DNA of 44,292 bases from Sphingobium jiangsuense (GTDB lineage: Bacteria; Pseudomonadota; Alphaproteobacteria; Sphingomonadales; Sphingomonadaceae). The notes under the pieces are model-generated. The model saw nothing but the letters and a program-made list of their open reading frames with translations, did no database searches and was not told the origin of the DNA. Position 1 is the first letter of the stretch. The number at the start of each line of letters is the position of its first letter. Shown here piece after piece: positions 34,490 through 42,203 of the stretch. The DNA is taken from assembly GCF_014196495.1 (NCBI RefSeq), contig NZ_JACIDT010000026.1, forward strand, positions 1 through 44,292. The letters run 5' to 3'. The translations under genes and the position numbers were made by a program.

Positions 34490-35340
34490 GCACCATCGTC
34501 GGCGGCATCTTCACCAGCCATGTGCCCGCGATCGGCGCGGCCATCGCCAAGGGGGTGCAGCAGGAACCCTATTGGAAGCCCTTTTTCGACGGCTTCCCGC
34601 CCGTCCACCGCTGGCTGGAGCAGGCGAAACCCGATGTCGCGGTCGTGTTCTACAACGATCACGGCCTCAACTTCTTTCTCGACAAGATGCCGACCTTCGC
34701 TGTGGGGGCAGCGCCGCGTTATGAAAATGCGGACGAAGGTTGGGGCCTGCCGCTGTTCAAGCCGTTCGAGGGCGCGCCGGACCTGAGCTGGCACATCATC
34801 GACCATCTTGTCGGGTCCGATTTCGATCCGACCACCTGCCAGCAGATGCTGGTCGACCACAGCCTCGCCATCCCGTTCGAGCTGTGCTGGCCGGAGGCGG
34901 CGGCATGGCCGGTGAAGCTGGTGCCGATCGCGATCAACACGGTGCAGCACCCGCTGCCCAGCCCGCGCCGCTGCCTCGCGCTCGGCCGCGCGGTGGGCGC
35001 GGCGCTCGAAAGCTGGGACGGGCCGGAGCGGATCGTGATCCTCGGCACCGGCGGCCTGTCGCACCAGCTCGACGGCGAGCGGGCGGGCTTCATCAACACC
35101 GCCTATGACCGCCACTGCCTCGACACCCTCGGCCCCGATCCCGACGCGTTGGCGCGGCAGGACGCGCTCGACATCATCGAGCAGGCGGGCAGCCAGGGCG
35201 TCGAACTGCTGAACTGGATCGCCGCGCGCGGCGCCCTGACCGGCCGGGTGGAGGAGGTGACGCGCAACTATCATGTGCCGATCTCCAACACCGCCGCGGC
35301 CACCATGGTGCTCGCCAACGAAGCGCCGGTCCCGGCCTGA
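34486..35340 (+). CDS. ligB: Class III extradiol dioxygenase large subunit, LigB-like
   Basis: 284 residues. Iron ligands of LigB (His12, His61, Glu242) align with His12 (TSHVPA), His59 (YNDHG) and Glu240 (SQGVELL); the acid-base His195 aligns with His193 (GGLSHQL). It opens the ring of a catechol between C4 and C5 in the protocatechuate type. SYK-6 LigB is of similar size and can be followed along the whole length, but differences are many. It is co-translated with the LigA-like subunit and followed after 38 nt by a lignostilbene-type dioxygenase, an unusual operon partner. Confidence 0.84.
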   Translation: MSTIVGGIFTSHVPAIGAAIAKGVQQEPYWKPFFDGFPPVHRWLEQAKPDVAVVFYNDHGLNFFLDKMPTFAVGAAPRYENADEGWGLPLFKPFEGAPDLSWHIIDHLVGSDFDPTTCQQMLVDHSLAIPFELCWPEAAAWPVKLVPIAINTVQHPLPSPRRCLALGRAVGAALESWDGPERIVILGTGGLSHQLDGERAGFINTAYDRHCLDTLGPDPDALARQDALDIIEQAGSQGVELLNWIAARGALTGRVEEVTRNYHVPISNTAAATMVLANEAPVPA

Positions 35341-35378
35341 GCGCCGCCGCCGCACCCCTCCTCCCCAAGGAATATCCG

Positions 35379-36836
35379 ATGGTCCATTTTCCCGAAGAAC
35401 CGCTTTATCAGGACGTACTGCGGCTCGTCCGCCTCGAAGGCGACATCGCCGACCTCGAACTGGAAGGCGAGGTGCCGCCGGAGATCGACGGCGCCTTCTA
35501 CCGGGTCCACCCCGATCCGCAGTTCGCGCCGCTCTATCCGCACGACCAGTTCTTCAACGGCGACGGCATGGTATCGATGTTCCGCATCCGCGACGGCCGC
35601 GTCGGCTTCCGCCAGCGCTATGCGCAGACCGACAAGTGGAAGCTGGAGCGGGCGGCGGGCAAGGCGCTGTTCGGCGCCTATCGCAACCCGCTGACCGATG
35701 ACGAGAGCGTCAGGGGGCAGATTCGCGGCACCGCCAACACCAATGTGCTCGTCCATGCGGGCAGGCTGCTGGCGATGAAGGAGGACAGCCCCTGCCTGCT
35801 GATGGACCCGGTTTCGCTGGCGACCGACGGCTATACGGATTTCGACGGCACGCTGGACCTGCCGACCTTCGCCGCCCATCCGAAGATCGACCCGGACAGC
35901 GGCAATTTCTGCGGCTTCGGCTATGCGACCAAGGGCCTGCTGACGCCCGACGCCAGCTATTTCGAGATCGACCCGCAGGGCCGCGCGGTGCGGCGGATCG
36001 ACTTTGCCGTACCGCATTACACGATGCTGCACGATTTCGGTATCACCCGCGATTATGCGGTGTTCCATGTCGTGCCCTATGTGTCGAGCCATGAACAGCT
36101 CGAACGCGGGGAGCCGCATTTCAAATATGACCCGGCGCTGCCCTTCTATCTCGGCGTGTTCCGGCGCGACGGCGACGGCAGCGACATACGCTGGTTCGTT
36201 TCGGACAAGAGCTTCTGCGGCTGCCATGTGATGAACGCGTTCAACGAGGGCACGCGCGTGCATCTCGACCTGCCGGTGTCGGAGAACAACAGCCTGCCCT
36301 TCTTCCCCGATGTGCACGGCGCGCCGTTCGATCCGGTCGCGGCGCGCACGGTGATGACGCGGCTGACCGTCGACATGAACGCCAACAGCGACGCCCTGTC
36401 CGAAATCCGTCCGCTCGGCACGATGGTGGGCGAGTTTCCCCGCATCGACGACCGCTTCGCGGGCAAGCCCTATCGCCATGGCTGGATGCTCTGCTACGCG
36501 TTCGACAAGCCCTATAACGGCCCGGCCGGCCCGTTCGCGGCGGTGCTGAGCACGCTCACCCATCTCGACGTCGGGACGGGCGAGGAACGGAGTTGGTGGG
36601 CGGGGCCGGACTGCGGAATACAGGAACCCTGCTTCATCCCGCGCGGCCCGGAAGCGGCCGAGGGCGACGGCTGGCTGGTCGCGCTGGTGGACAACCACAT
36701 CACCAACTATTCGGACCTGTGCCTGTTCGACGCTCTGGATATCGCGCGCGGGCCGATCGCGCGGGCGAAACTGCCGATCCGGCTGCGGCAGGGGCTGCAC
36801 GGCAACTGGACGGATGGCAGCCTGCTCGCCGCCTGA
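35379..36836 (+). CDS. Lignostilbene-alpha,beta-dioxygenase (carotenoid cleavage oxygenase family)
   Basis: 485-residue Fe(II) oxygenase that splits the central C=C of a stilbene into two aromatic aldehydes. The four iron His are His167 (FAAHPK), His218 (TMLHDFG), His283 (GCHVMNAF) and His474 (GLHGNW). Residues that mark the stilbene-cleaving branch, Tyr101 and Lys134 in Novosphingobium NOV1 as I recall, fall at exactly Tyr101 (GAYRNP) and Lys134 (LAMKED), and Phe59 is also kept. These bind the 4-hydroxyl of the substrate, so a 4-hydroxystilbene such as lignostilbene is likely. AAGGAA ribosome site; third gene of the ligA-ligB operon. Confidence 0.88.
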   Translation: MVHFPEEPLYQDVLRLVRLEGDIADLELEGEVPPEIDGAFYRVHPDPQFAPLYPHDQFFNGDGMVSMFRIRDGRVGFRQRYAQTDKWKLERAAGKALFGAYRNPLTDDESVRGQIRGTANTNVLVHAGRLLAMKEDSPCLLMDPVSLATDGYTDFDGTLDLPTFAAHPKIDPDSGNFCGFGYATKGLLTPDASYFEIDPQGRAVRRIDFAVPHYTMLHDFGITRDYAVFHVVPYVSSHEQLERGEPHFKYDPALPFYLGVFRRDGDGSDIRWFVSDKSFCGCHVMNAFNEGTRVHLDLPVSENNSLPFFPDVHGAPFDPVAARTVMTRLTVDMNANSDALSEIRPLGTMVGEFPRIDDRFAGKPYRHGWMLCYAFDKPYNGPAGPFAAVLSTLTHLDVGTGEERSWWAGPDCGIQEPCFIPRGPEAAEGDGWLVALVDNHITNYSDLCLFDALDIARGPIARAKLPIRLRQGLHGNWTDGSLLAA

Positions 36837-36870
36837 GGCGGGGGGCCTCGACGGCAAGGGCAGCGCGGCC

Positions 36871-36901
36871 GGGCGCGGAAGGGGATGGGCCTTCCGCGCC
36901 C
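36871..36901 (+). terminator. Probable terminator hairpin after the lsd gene
   Basis: Perfect 12-bp stem GGGCGCGGAAGG / CCTTCCGCGCCC with a 7-nt loop, 34 nt after the stop. Only CCTTCT follows, not a clear T-run, so it may be a weak terminator or an RNA-stabilising hairpin. Confidence 0.6.
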
Positions 36902-36934
36902 CCTTCTGCCAGTGGGTGAGTTGGCTGCAGTTAG

Positions 36935-37043
36935 CCCCTCCCCTTCAGGGGAGGGGTTGGGGTGGGGTTCCGCCTCGGAATCCGGCATTTGCACCCAGCG
37001 GCACACACCCCACCCCTCGGTCCCCTCCCTTGAAGGGAAGGGG
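36935..37043. repeat. G/C-tract inverted repeat element
   Basis: A hairpin CCCCTCCCC-TTCA-GGGGAGGGG (36935-36956) faces a second, CCCCTCCCT-TGA-AGGGAAGGGG (37022-37043); the inner GGTTGGGGTGGGG and CCCCACCCC tracts also pair. It resembles a paired REP-like (BIME) unit. Only one copy is in the window. Confidence 0.65.
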
Positions 37044-37157
37044 ATGATTGATATACGTCCCTAGGCCGAAAGCGGTCATCCACCCAGAATCTCTGCAAAA
37101 GGATATAATCGCCGCTCTTTTTCGCGCATCTCACCCGCCATCGCTTGCACATAATGA

Positions 37158-37169
37158 TAACGAACGTTA
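37158..37169. promoter_or_regulatory. TAACG palindrome, site 5 (VAO-family gene)
   Basis: TAACGAACGTTA, 37 nt before the start. The 17-mer TGATAACGAACGTTACG is identical to that at site 6. Confidence 0.77.
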
Positions 37170-37206
37170 CGGTATTAGCCGACAGTGAACCGAGGATGCC
37201 CCGATC

Positions 37207-38736
37207 ATGACCAGCGCCACCACGGCCAGCCCTTTCCTGCGCGAGGCTGCGGCCCTGCTGGGCGCGGATCGCGTGTTCGCGCAGGAGGACGACCGCGCCG
37301 CCTATAGCGACCAGATGGCGTTCGCGCCCGAAGAGCATGCTCCGGCGGGCGCGGTCGCGCCGCAAAGCGTCGAGGAGGTGCAGGCGCTCATGCGCCTCGC
37401 CAATCGCACCGGCACGCCGCTCTGGCCGGTCTCGCGCGGCAAGAATCTCGGCTATGGCGGCTCCGCCCCGGCGATGAAGGGTTGCGTCATCCTCGATCTG
37501 TCGCGGATGAACCGGATTTTGGAGATAGACACCGATCGCGGCTATTGCGTGGTGGAGCCGGGCGTCGGCTTCTATGACCTGTTCGACGCGCTCCAGAGCC
37601 GGCACGGCATGAAGCTGTGGATGTCGGTGCCCGGCAATGCCTGGGGCAGCGTCGCGGGCAATGCGCTGGAGCGCGGCAAGGGGCCGCAGCCCTATGGCGA
37701 CCATGGCGCGCAGATTTGCGGGCTGGAGGTGGTGCTGCCCGACGGCTCGCTCGTCCGCACCGGCACCGGGGCGATGGCGGGATCGAAGACCTGGAACCTC
37801 ACCCATGACAGCTACGGCCCGGCGTGGGACCAGATGTTCTGCCAGTCCAATTTCGGCGTGGTGACGAAGCTCGGCCTGTGGCTGATGCCCGCGCCGGAGG
37901 CGACGATGACGCTGGACCTGCAATTGCCCGAACCGGGCGACCTCAAGCGCGGCGTCGACATGCTCTACCCGCTGCGGCTGCGCGGGCTGATCGACCATGA
38001 TCCGGCCTGGGTCAGCTATGTCGGCATCGCCTCCTATGTCGGGCCGCGCTCGACATGGTATGAGGGCGGGGGCCTGCTGCCGGAGGAGAAAGGCGCGGAA
38101 ATCCGGCGCACGCTCGGCATCGGCTGGTGGAACTGCCAGCTCAACTTCTATGGCCATGAAAAGGTGATCGCCGCCAAATGCGAGGCGGTGATCGACGCCA
38201 TCGCGCCGCATTTCCCCAAGCGCCCGGAGCCGACCGTCTGGCGGCAGGGCGACCCCTTCGGCGCCAGCAAGGCGGGCATTCCCGGCACACGCGACATGGC
38301 GATGATCGACTGGTATGGCGGGCGCGGCGGGCATATGGGCTTCTCGCCGATCCTGCCCGCCGATGGCGCCGCCGCGCTCGCCCAGTTCGAGCGCACACAG
38401 CGGCGCTTCACCGAGGCGGGACTGGATTATTACGGCGCCTTCTCGGTCGGCGGCCGCGCGGTCGTCAACATCAACGAGATCCTCTACAACCGCGACGACG
38501 AACGCATGGCAGGCGCGGTGCCCCGGCTGATGGAGCATCTGATCGCCGACGCGGCGGCCGAGGGCTATTGCGAATATCGCACCCATATCGAATGCATGGA
38601 CAGGGTTGCGGCGACGCTGGATTTCAACGAGGGCGCGATGGGGCGGCTCAACGGCCTGCTCAAGGACGCGCTCGATCCCAAGGGCATACTCGCGCCGGGC
38701 AAGCAGGGGATATGGCCCGCCCGCTATCGGCGCTAG
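37207..38736 (+). CDS. Vanillyl-alcohol-oxidase-family flavoprotein, divergent active site
   Basis: 509 residues. FAD-binding PP-loop segment SRGKNLGYGGSAP (76-88), GNALERGKG (151-159), PYGDH, and the C-terminal APGKQGIWP follow VAO and eugenol oxidase closely; phenolate-binding Tyr/Arg of VAO (503/504) are kept as Tyr457/Arg458 in EYRTH. But the VAO segment with the FAD-linking His422 (REMHHI) reads RAVVNI (417-422), and VAO Asp170 (VPDLGGGS) is replaced in VPGNAWGS (141-148). FAD is therefore predicted to be non-covalent. VAO enzymes oxidise 4-alkylphenols through a quinone methide; a lignin-derived phenol is likely, but which is unknown. Comparison is from memory of VAO. Confidence 0.8.
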   Translation: MTSATTASPFLREAAALLGADRVFAQEDDRAAYSDQMAFAPEEHAPAGAVAPQSVEEVQALMRLANRTGTPLWPVSRGKNLGYGGSAPAMKGCVILDLSRMNRILEIDTDRGYCVVEPGVGFYDLFDALQSRHGMKLWMSVPGNAWGSVAGNALERGKGPQPYGDHGAQICGLEVVLPDGSLVRTGTGAMAGSKTWNLTHDSYGPAWDQMFCQSNFGVVTKLGLWLMPAPEATMTLDLQLPEPGDLKRGVDMLYPLRLRGLIDHDPAWVSYVGIASYVGPRSTWYEGGGLLPEEKGAEIRRTLGIGWWNCQLNFYGHEKVIAAKCEAVIDAIAPHFPKRPEPTVWRQGDPFGASKAGIPGTRDMAMIDWYGGRGGHMGFSPILPADGAAALAQFERTQRRFTEAGLDYYGAFSVGGRAVVNINEILYNRDDERMAGAVPRLMEHLIADAAAEGYCEYRTHIECMDRVAATLDFNEGAMGRLNGLLKDALDPKGILAPGKQGIWPARYRR

Positions 38737-38751
38737 GGCAGGCCGCCGATG

Positions 38752-38830
38752 CCGTCGCCCCAGCGCAGGCTGGGGCCGCAAGCCGTGTCGCGCACCATAT
38801 CCGGCGATGCCAGCCTGCGCTGGCATGACG
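38752..38830 (+). repeat. Dispersed repeat family A, copy 3
   Basis: Hairpin arms CCCAGCGCAGGCTGGG and GCCAGCCTGCGCTGGC, as in copy 2. It fills the 105-nt gap between two convergent genes and may serve as a two-way transcription end. Confidence 0.88.
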
Positions 38831-38841
38831 GTGACGGAGGG

Positions 38842-39237
38842 TCAGGGAATGATCGCGCAGCCGACGGCGGTGAACTTCCCGTCCGCCACATGATAATGGA
38901 TATATTGGCGCATCTCCTGCACCTCGCCCGCCTTGATCGGGAAGAACTGGTGCAGTCCCTGCGCCGCCAGCGTATCGGCATCCAGATCGCGAATCGCCTC
39001 CACCCGGATGATCCCCTCCAGCGCGACCAGCTCCTCGCTTGCCGCGAAGCGCTCTATCGTCAGCGTCTCCTTCACATGGCTGTGGAGGAAGCCGTAGAAT
39101 TTCTTGAAATCCTCCCGCGTCGCGAGGTCCACCCCGAAAAAGGCCAGCCGCGCGCCCGGCGCGTAGAAATCATAGACGGTGTCGTAATCCTTCGCATTGA
39201 ATGCGGCGGCGTAGCGTTCATAATCGGCCCGGTTCAT
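38842..39237 (-). CDS. NTF2-fold (SnoaL-like) protein, type 1 copy 1
   Basis: 131 residues. Starts MNRADYERYAAAFNAKDYDT and ends in a strand with CAIIP. The pattern (YxxYxxAFNAxDY, then FYA, FxxFYxFxH, and DLxxDxLAxxG) is shared with the gene at 43692-44105, so the two are paralogues. NTF2-fold enzymes often act without cofactors; in sphingomonads the diarylpropane lyase LdpA is of this fold and makes lignostilbene. A lyase or decarboxylase role is inferred from context only. It diverges from the GMC operon, sharing TAACG site 6, and has a GGGGGAGAG ribosome site. Confidence 0.75.
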   Translation of the reverse strand: MNRADYERYAAAFNAKDYDTVYDFYAPGARLAFFGVDLATREDFKKFYGFLHSHVKETLTIERFAASEELVALEGIIRVEAIRDLDADTLAAQGLHQFFPIKAGEVQEMRQYIHYHVADGKFTAVGCAIIP

Positions 39238-39273
39238 TTCTCTCTCCCCCGATTGCCTGCTTGTGTTAATTGA

Positions 39274-39285
39274 TAACGAACGTTA
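39274..39285. promoter_or_regulatory. TAACG palindrome, site 6 (divergent NTF2 and GMC operon)
   Basis: TAACGAACGTTA, 36 nt before the NTF2 gene on the minus strand and 69 nt before the GMC operon on the plus strand. One site may serve both promoters. Confidence 0.77.
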
Positions 39286-39354
39286 CGATCATTGCAGCAA
39301 TGCGGGCCGATGAAAAGGCCGGATCGAAAAAAGGCGAGAGAAAGAGGAAAGGCC

Positions 39355-41016
39355 ATGCGCGCATCCGACGCGAGGGAGCAGTTCGACTATATCGTGATCG
39401 GCGCGGGGTCGGCCGGATGCGCCGTGGCCGCGCGGCTTTCCGAAGACCCGCATGTCTCCGTGCTGCTGCTGGAGGCGGGCGGCAAGGACGATCATCCCTA
39501 TCTCAAGATGCCGGTCGCCTTCCTGAAGGCGGTGATCGATCCGCGCTTCAACTGGCCCTATATGACGGAGCCGGAGCCGCATCTGAACGGCCGCCGGCTT
39601 CCGCTGCCAAGGGGCAAGGTGATGGGCGGCTGCTCGTCGATCAACGGCATGTTCGCGATGCGCGGGCATCCGGGCGATTATGACGAATGGGCGGCGATGG
39701 GCGCGGATGGCTGGTCCTATGCCGATGTGCTCCCCTATTTCCGCAAGCTGGAGGACAGCTGGCGCGGCGAGAGCCTCTATCACGGCAAGGGCGGGCCGAT
39801 GCAGGTGAAGCCGATCGCCTCGCCGCTGCTCCACCATGAACCGCTGATGGAGGCCGCCGAGGCGGCGGGCTTTTCCACCAGCGAGGATCTGGGCGGCGCC
39901 GTCGCCGAGGGCTTTGCGCGCGGTGAGATGACGATCGACGACAAGGGCCGCCGGGTCAGCGCCTCCACCGCCTATCTGCGCCCGGCGAGAAACCGCAAGA
40001 ATCTCGTCATCCGCTCGGGCGTGCTGGTGCGCAAGCTGCTGATCGAGGATCGCCGCTGCACCGGGGTCGAGATCGACACGCCCGCAGGCCCGCAGGCCCT
40101 TGCCGCGCGGCGCGAGGTCATCCTGTCGGGCGGCACCTATAATTCTCCGCACCTGCTGATGCTGTCCGGCATCGGCCCGGCCGAGCAGTTGAAGCGCCAT
40201 GGCATAGAGGTGATCGTCGACAGCCCCGGCGTCGGCCGCAATCTTTCCGAACATACCAATGTGTCGATGGAATGGGACGCGACGAGGCCCGTCACCTTCC
40301 TCAACCAGCTGCGCTGGGACAAGATCGCCTTCAACGCACTGCGCTGGGCGACGATAGGCGGCGGGCCGCTGGCGCTGCAGCTCAACAGCTGCAATGTCGT
40401 GATCCGCACCCGCGACCATCTCGACCGGCCCGACATCCAGTTCATGGCGAACCCGATCCGCTTCGACGCCAGGCCCTGGTTCCCGTTCCTGACCGAACGG
40501 CAGAGCCATGTGTTCTGGGCGGGCCTCGTCGCGCTGCATCCCGAAAGCCGGGGCTGGGTCGAGCTGCGCTCCGCCGACCCGCGCGAGGTGCCCGCCGTCA
40601 CGCTCAATCTGATGGCGGAGGAAGGCGACCTCGCGACGATGCGCGCGGGGATACGCGCCGCGCGCAAAATCTACCGCACGCCGCCGCAGAGCGAGCTGAT
40701 CGGCAACGAGCGCCTGCCCGGCGCGGCGGTGGACGATGACGAGGCGCTCAATGCCTTCATCCGCGACACCTGCTATGTCGCGATGCACCCGACCGGCACC
40801 TGCTCGATGGCGATGGGCAATCACTCCGTGGTCGATCCGCAATTGCGGGTGATCGGCATAGAGGGACTGCGCATCGCGGATTGCTCGGTCATGCCGACGG
40901 TGCCGGGCGGCAATACCGGGCTGCCCGCGGTGATGGTGGGCGAGAAATGCGCGGACCTCATCAAGGGCCGCACGCTGCCCCGCGCGGAACTCCCCAGCGC
41001 GCAGGAAGCGGCATGA
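39355..41016 (+). CDS. GMC-family oxidoreductase, copy 2
   Basis: 553-residue FAD enzyme. VIGAGSAGCAVAARLSE near residue 13, GGCSSINGMFAMRGH and GGTYNSPHLLMLSGIG are the GMC signatures; the catalytic His lies in AMHPTGTCSM and the paired Asn in GGNTGLPAVMVG near the C-terminus. ATG at 39355 has GAGGAAAGG directly upstream; in-frame ATGs at 39292 and 39310 are less likely. It heads a six-gene operon with overlapping or closely spaced genes. Oxidation of a side-chain alcohol in a lignin-type aromatic is the likely role, by analogy with PhcC/PhcD and other GMC dehydrogenases of sphingomonads. Confidence 0.87.
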   Translation: MRASDAREQFDYIVIGAGSAGCAVAARLSEDPHVSVLLLEAGGKDDHPYLKMPVAFLKAVIDPRFNWPYMTEPEPHLNGRRLPLPRGKVMGGCSSINGMFAMRGHPGDYDEWAAMGADGWSYADVLPYFRKLEDSWRGESLYHGKGGPMQVKPIASPLLHHEPLMEAAEAAGFSTSEDLGGAVAEGFARGEMTIDDKGRRVSASTAYLRPARNRKNLVIRSGVLVRKLLIEDRRCTGVEIDTPAGPQALAARREVILSGGTYNSPHLLMLSGIGPAEQLKRHGIEVIVDSPGVGRNLSEHTNVSMEWDATRPVTFLNQLRWDKIAFNALRWATIGGGPLALQLNSCNVVIRTRDHLDRPDIQFMANPIRFDARPWFPFLTERQSHVFWAGLVALHPESRGWVELRSADPREVPAVTLNLMAEEGDLATMRAGIRAARKIYRTPPQSELIGNERLPGAAVDDDEALNAFIRDTCYVAMHPTGTCSMAMGNHSVVDPQLRVIGIEGLRIADCSVMPTVPGGNTGLPAVMVGEKCADLIKGRTLPRAELPSAQEAA

Positions 41017-41411
41017 GCACCGACGCCCACACGCCGGAGGAAAAGGCCAATCTGCGCCTCGTGCTCGACATGTTCGACCAGGTGCTGAACGCGATGGACG
41101 CCGATGCGGTCGATCGCTTCATTGCGCCCGATTATATCCAGCATAACCAATCGGTCGGTCCCGGCGTCGAACCGCTCAAGGATCTGCTGCGCTTCATCAA
41201 GAAGGAAACGCCGCAGGCGGTGCATGATGTGAAGCGCAGCTTCGTCGACGGCGATCATGTGATCGTCCATTATCATGTACGGCGCTGGCCCGATGATCTC
41301 GGCTGGGCGGTGGTGGATATCTTCCGCATAGAGAACGGCCTGATCGCCGAACATTGGGACGTGCTGCAAAATCTGCCGGAAAGCAGCCCCAACCCCAATT
41401 CGCCATTCTGA
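41013..41411 (+). CDS. SnoaL-like protein, type 2 copy 1
   Basis: 132 residues, ATGA overlap with the GMC gene. Marks: APDYIQHNQSVGPG with conserved Tyr-x-Gln-His, a strand VIVHYHV and the motif DIFRIENGLIAEHWD. These define the SnoaL-like group named as predicted aldol-condensation enzymes (COG4922 as I recall). Two more members lie in the same operon. The conserved His and the HWD Asp could act as acid and base in a cofactor-free step. Confidence 0.78.
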   Translation: MSTDAHTPEEKANLRLVLDMFDQVLNAMDADAVDRFIAPDYIQHNQSVGPGVEPLKDLLRFIKKETPQAVHDVKRSFVDGDHVIVHYHVRRWPDDLGWAVVDIFRIENGLIAEHWDVLQNLPESSPNPNSPF

Positions 41412-41441
41412 CGGGATAACAGAAAGAGGGAGAGGAACCCC

Positions 41442-42191
41442 ATGCGTTTCAAGGACAAGGTCGTCCTCATATTGGGCGGCAACAGCGGCATCGGCCTCGC
41501 CAGCGCGAAGGCCTTTGCGGCGGAGAGCGGCATCGTCCACATTACCGGGCGCGATCAGGCGACGATCGACGCCGCCGTGGTCGAAATCGACGGCGCACGC
41601 GGCTATCGCGCAGACATGGCCGATCTGGCGGCGATGGAGGAGATGATCTCCGCCATAGAGGCGCAGGACGGGCGCATCGACGTGCTGTTCGTCAATGCGG
41701 GCGTGGGCGGCTTCGCACCGATCCGCGAGCTGACGCCGGAGGACTGGGACAAGGTCCATGACATCAACCTGCGCGGCGCGGTCTTCGCGATCCAGAAGGC
41801 GCTGCGCCTGATGGGGCGCGGCGGGGCGATCGTCGTCACCGGCTCGATCGGCGGCCATGGCGTGCTGCCCGGCAACGCCGCCTATGGCGCGGCCAAGGCG
41901 GGCCTTGCGATGGCGGTGAAGATCATCGCCGCCGAACTGGTGGGCGAGGGCATCCGCGTCAACATGGTCAGCCCCGGCCCGATCGAAACGCCGCTGCTCC
42001 ACCGCAATCCCGGCATCAGCGGCGAGGCCGTCGCTGCGCTGCGGGAACAGATGATCGCCGCCGTGCCGATGCGCCGCATGGGGCAGGCGGAGGAAGTCGC
42101 CCGCGCCGTGCTGTTCTTCGCGTCGGAGGATGCAAGCTTTGTTACCGCCGCCAATCTGTTCATCGATGGCGGCGCCCTCGAACTGGGATAA
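41442..42191 (+). CDS. Short-chain dehydrogenase/reductase (SDR)
   Basis: 249 residues. Nucleotide motif GGNSGIG near residue 12, NAG at about 86-88, catalytic Ser in VTGSIGGHG and Tyr-x-x-x-Lys in AAYGAAKAG; the C-terminus ends IDGGALELG as in classical SDRs. NAD versus NADP preference is not clear. In the operon it could take the aldehyde or ketone made by the GMC enzyme, or oxidise a benzylic (C-alpha) alcohol. Confidence 0.87.
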   Translation: MRFKDKVVLILGGNSGIGLASAKAFAAESGIVHITGRDQATIDAAVVEIDGARGYRADMADLAAMEEMISAIEAQDGRIDVLFVNAGVGGFAPIRELTPEDWDKVHDINLRGAVFAIQKALRLMGRGGAIVVTGSIGGHGVLPGNAAYGAAKAGLAMAVKIIAAELVGEGIRVNMVSPGPIETPLLHRNPGISGEAVAALREQMIAAVPMRRMGQAEEVARAVLFFASEDASFVTAANLFIDGGALELG

Positions 42192-42203
42192 TCTGGAGAC
42201 AGG

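Larger units (their letters stand above)
36837..37206. other. Intergenic region between lsd and the VAO-family gene
   Basis: 370 nt with, in order, a strong hairpin (36871-36901), a G/C-tract repeat (36935-37043) and TAACG palindrome site 5 (37158-37169). No gene is supported. Confidence 0.75.

Noticed and set aside
36931..38826. Long minus-strand frame opposite the VAO-family gene
   Set aside because: It runs through repeat elements at both ends and has no recognisable domain; the plus strand encodes the flavoprotein.
10810..38830. Short proteins encoded across the family A repeats
   Set aside because: The frames are just translations of the palindromic repeat (for example peptides with QRRLGPQ); no ribosome sites, and the copies are in intergenic DNA.
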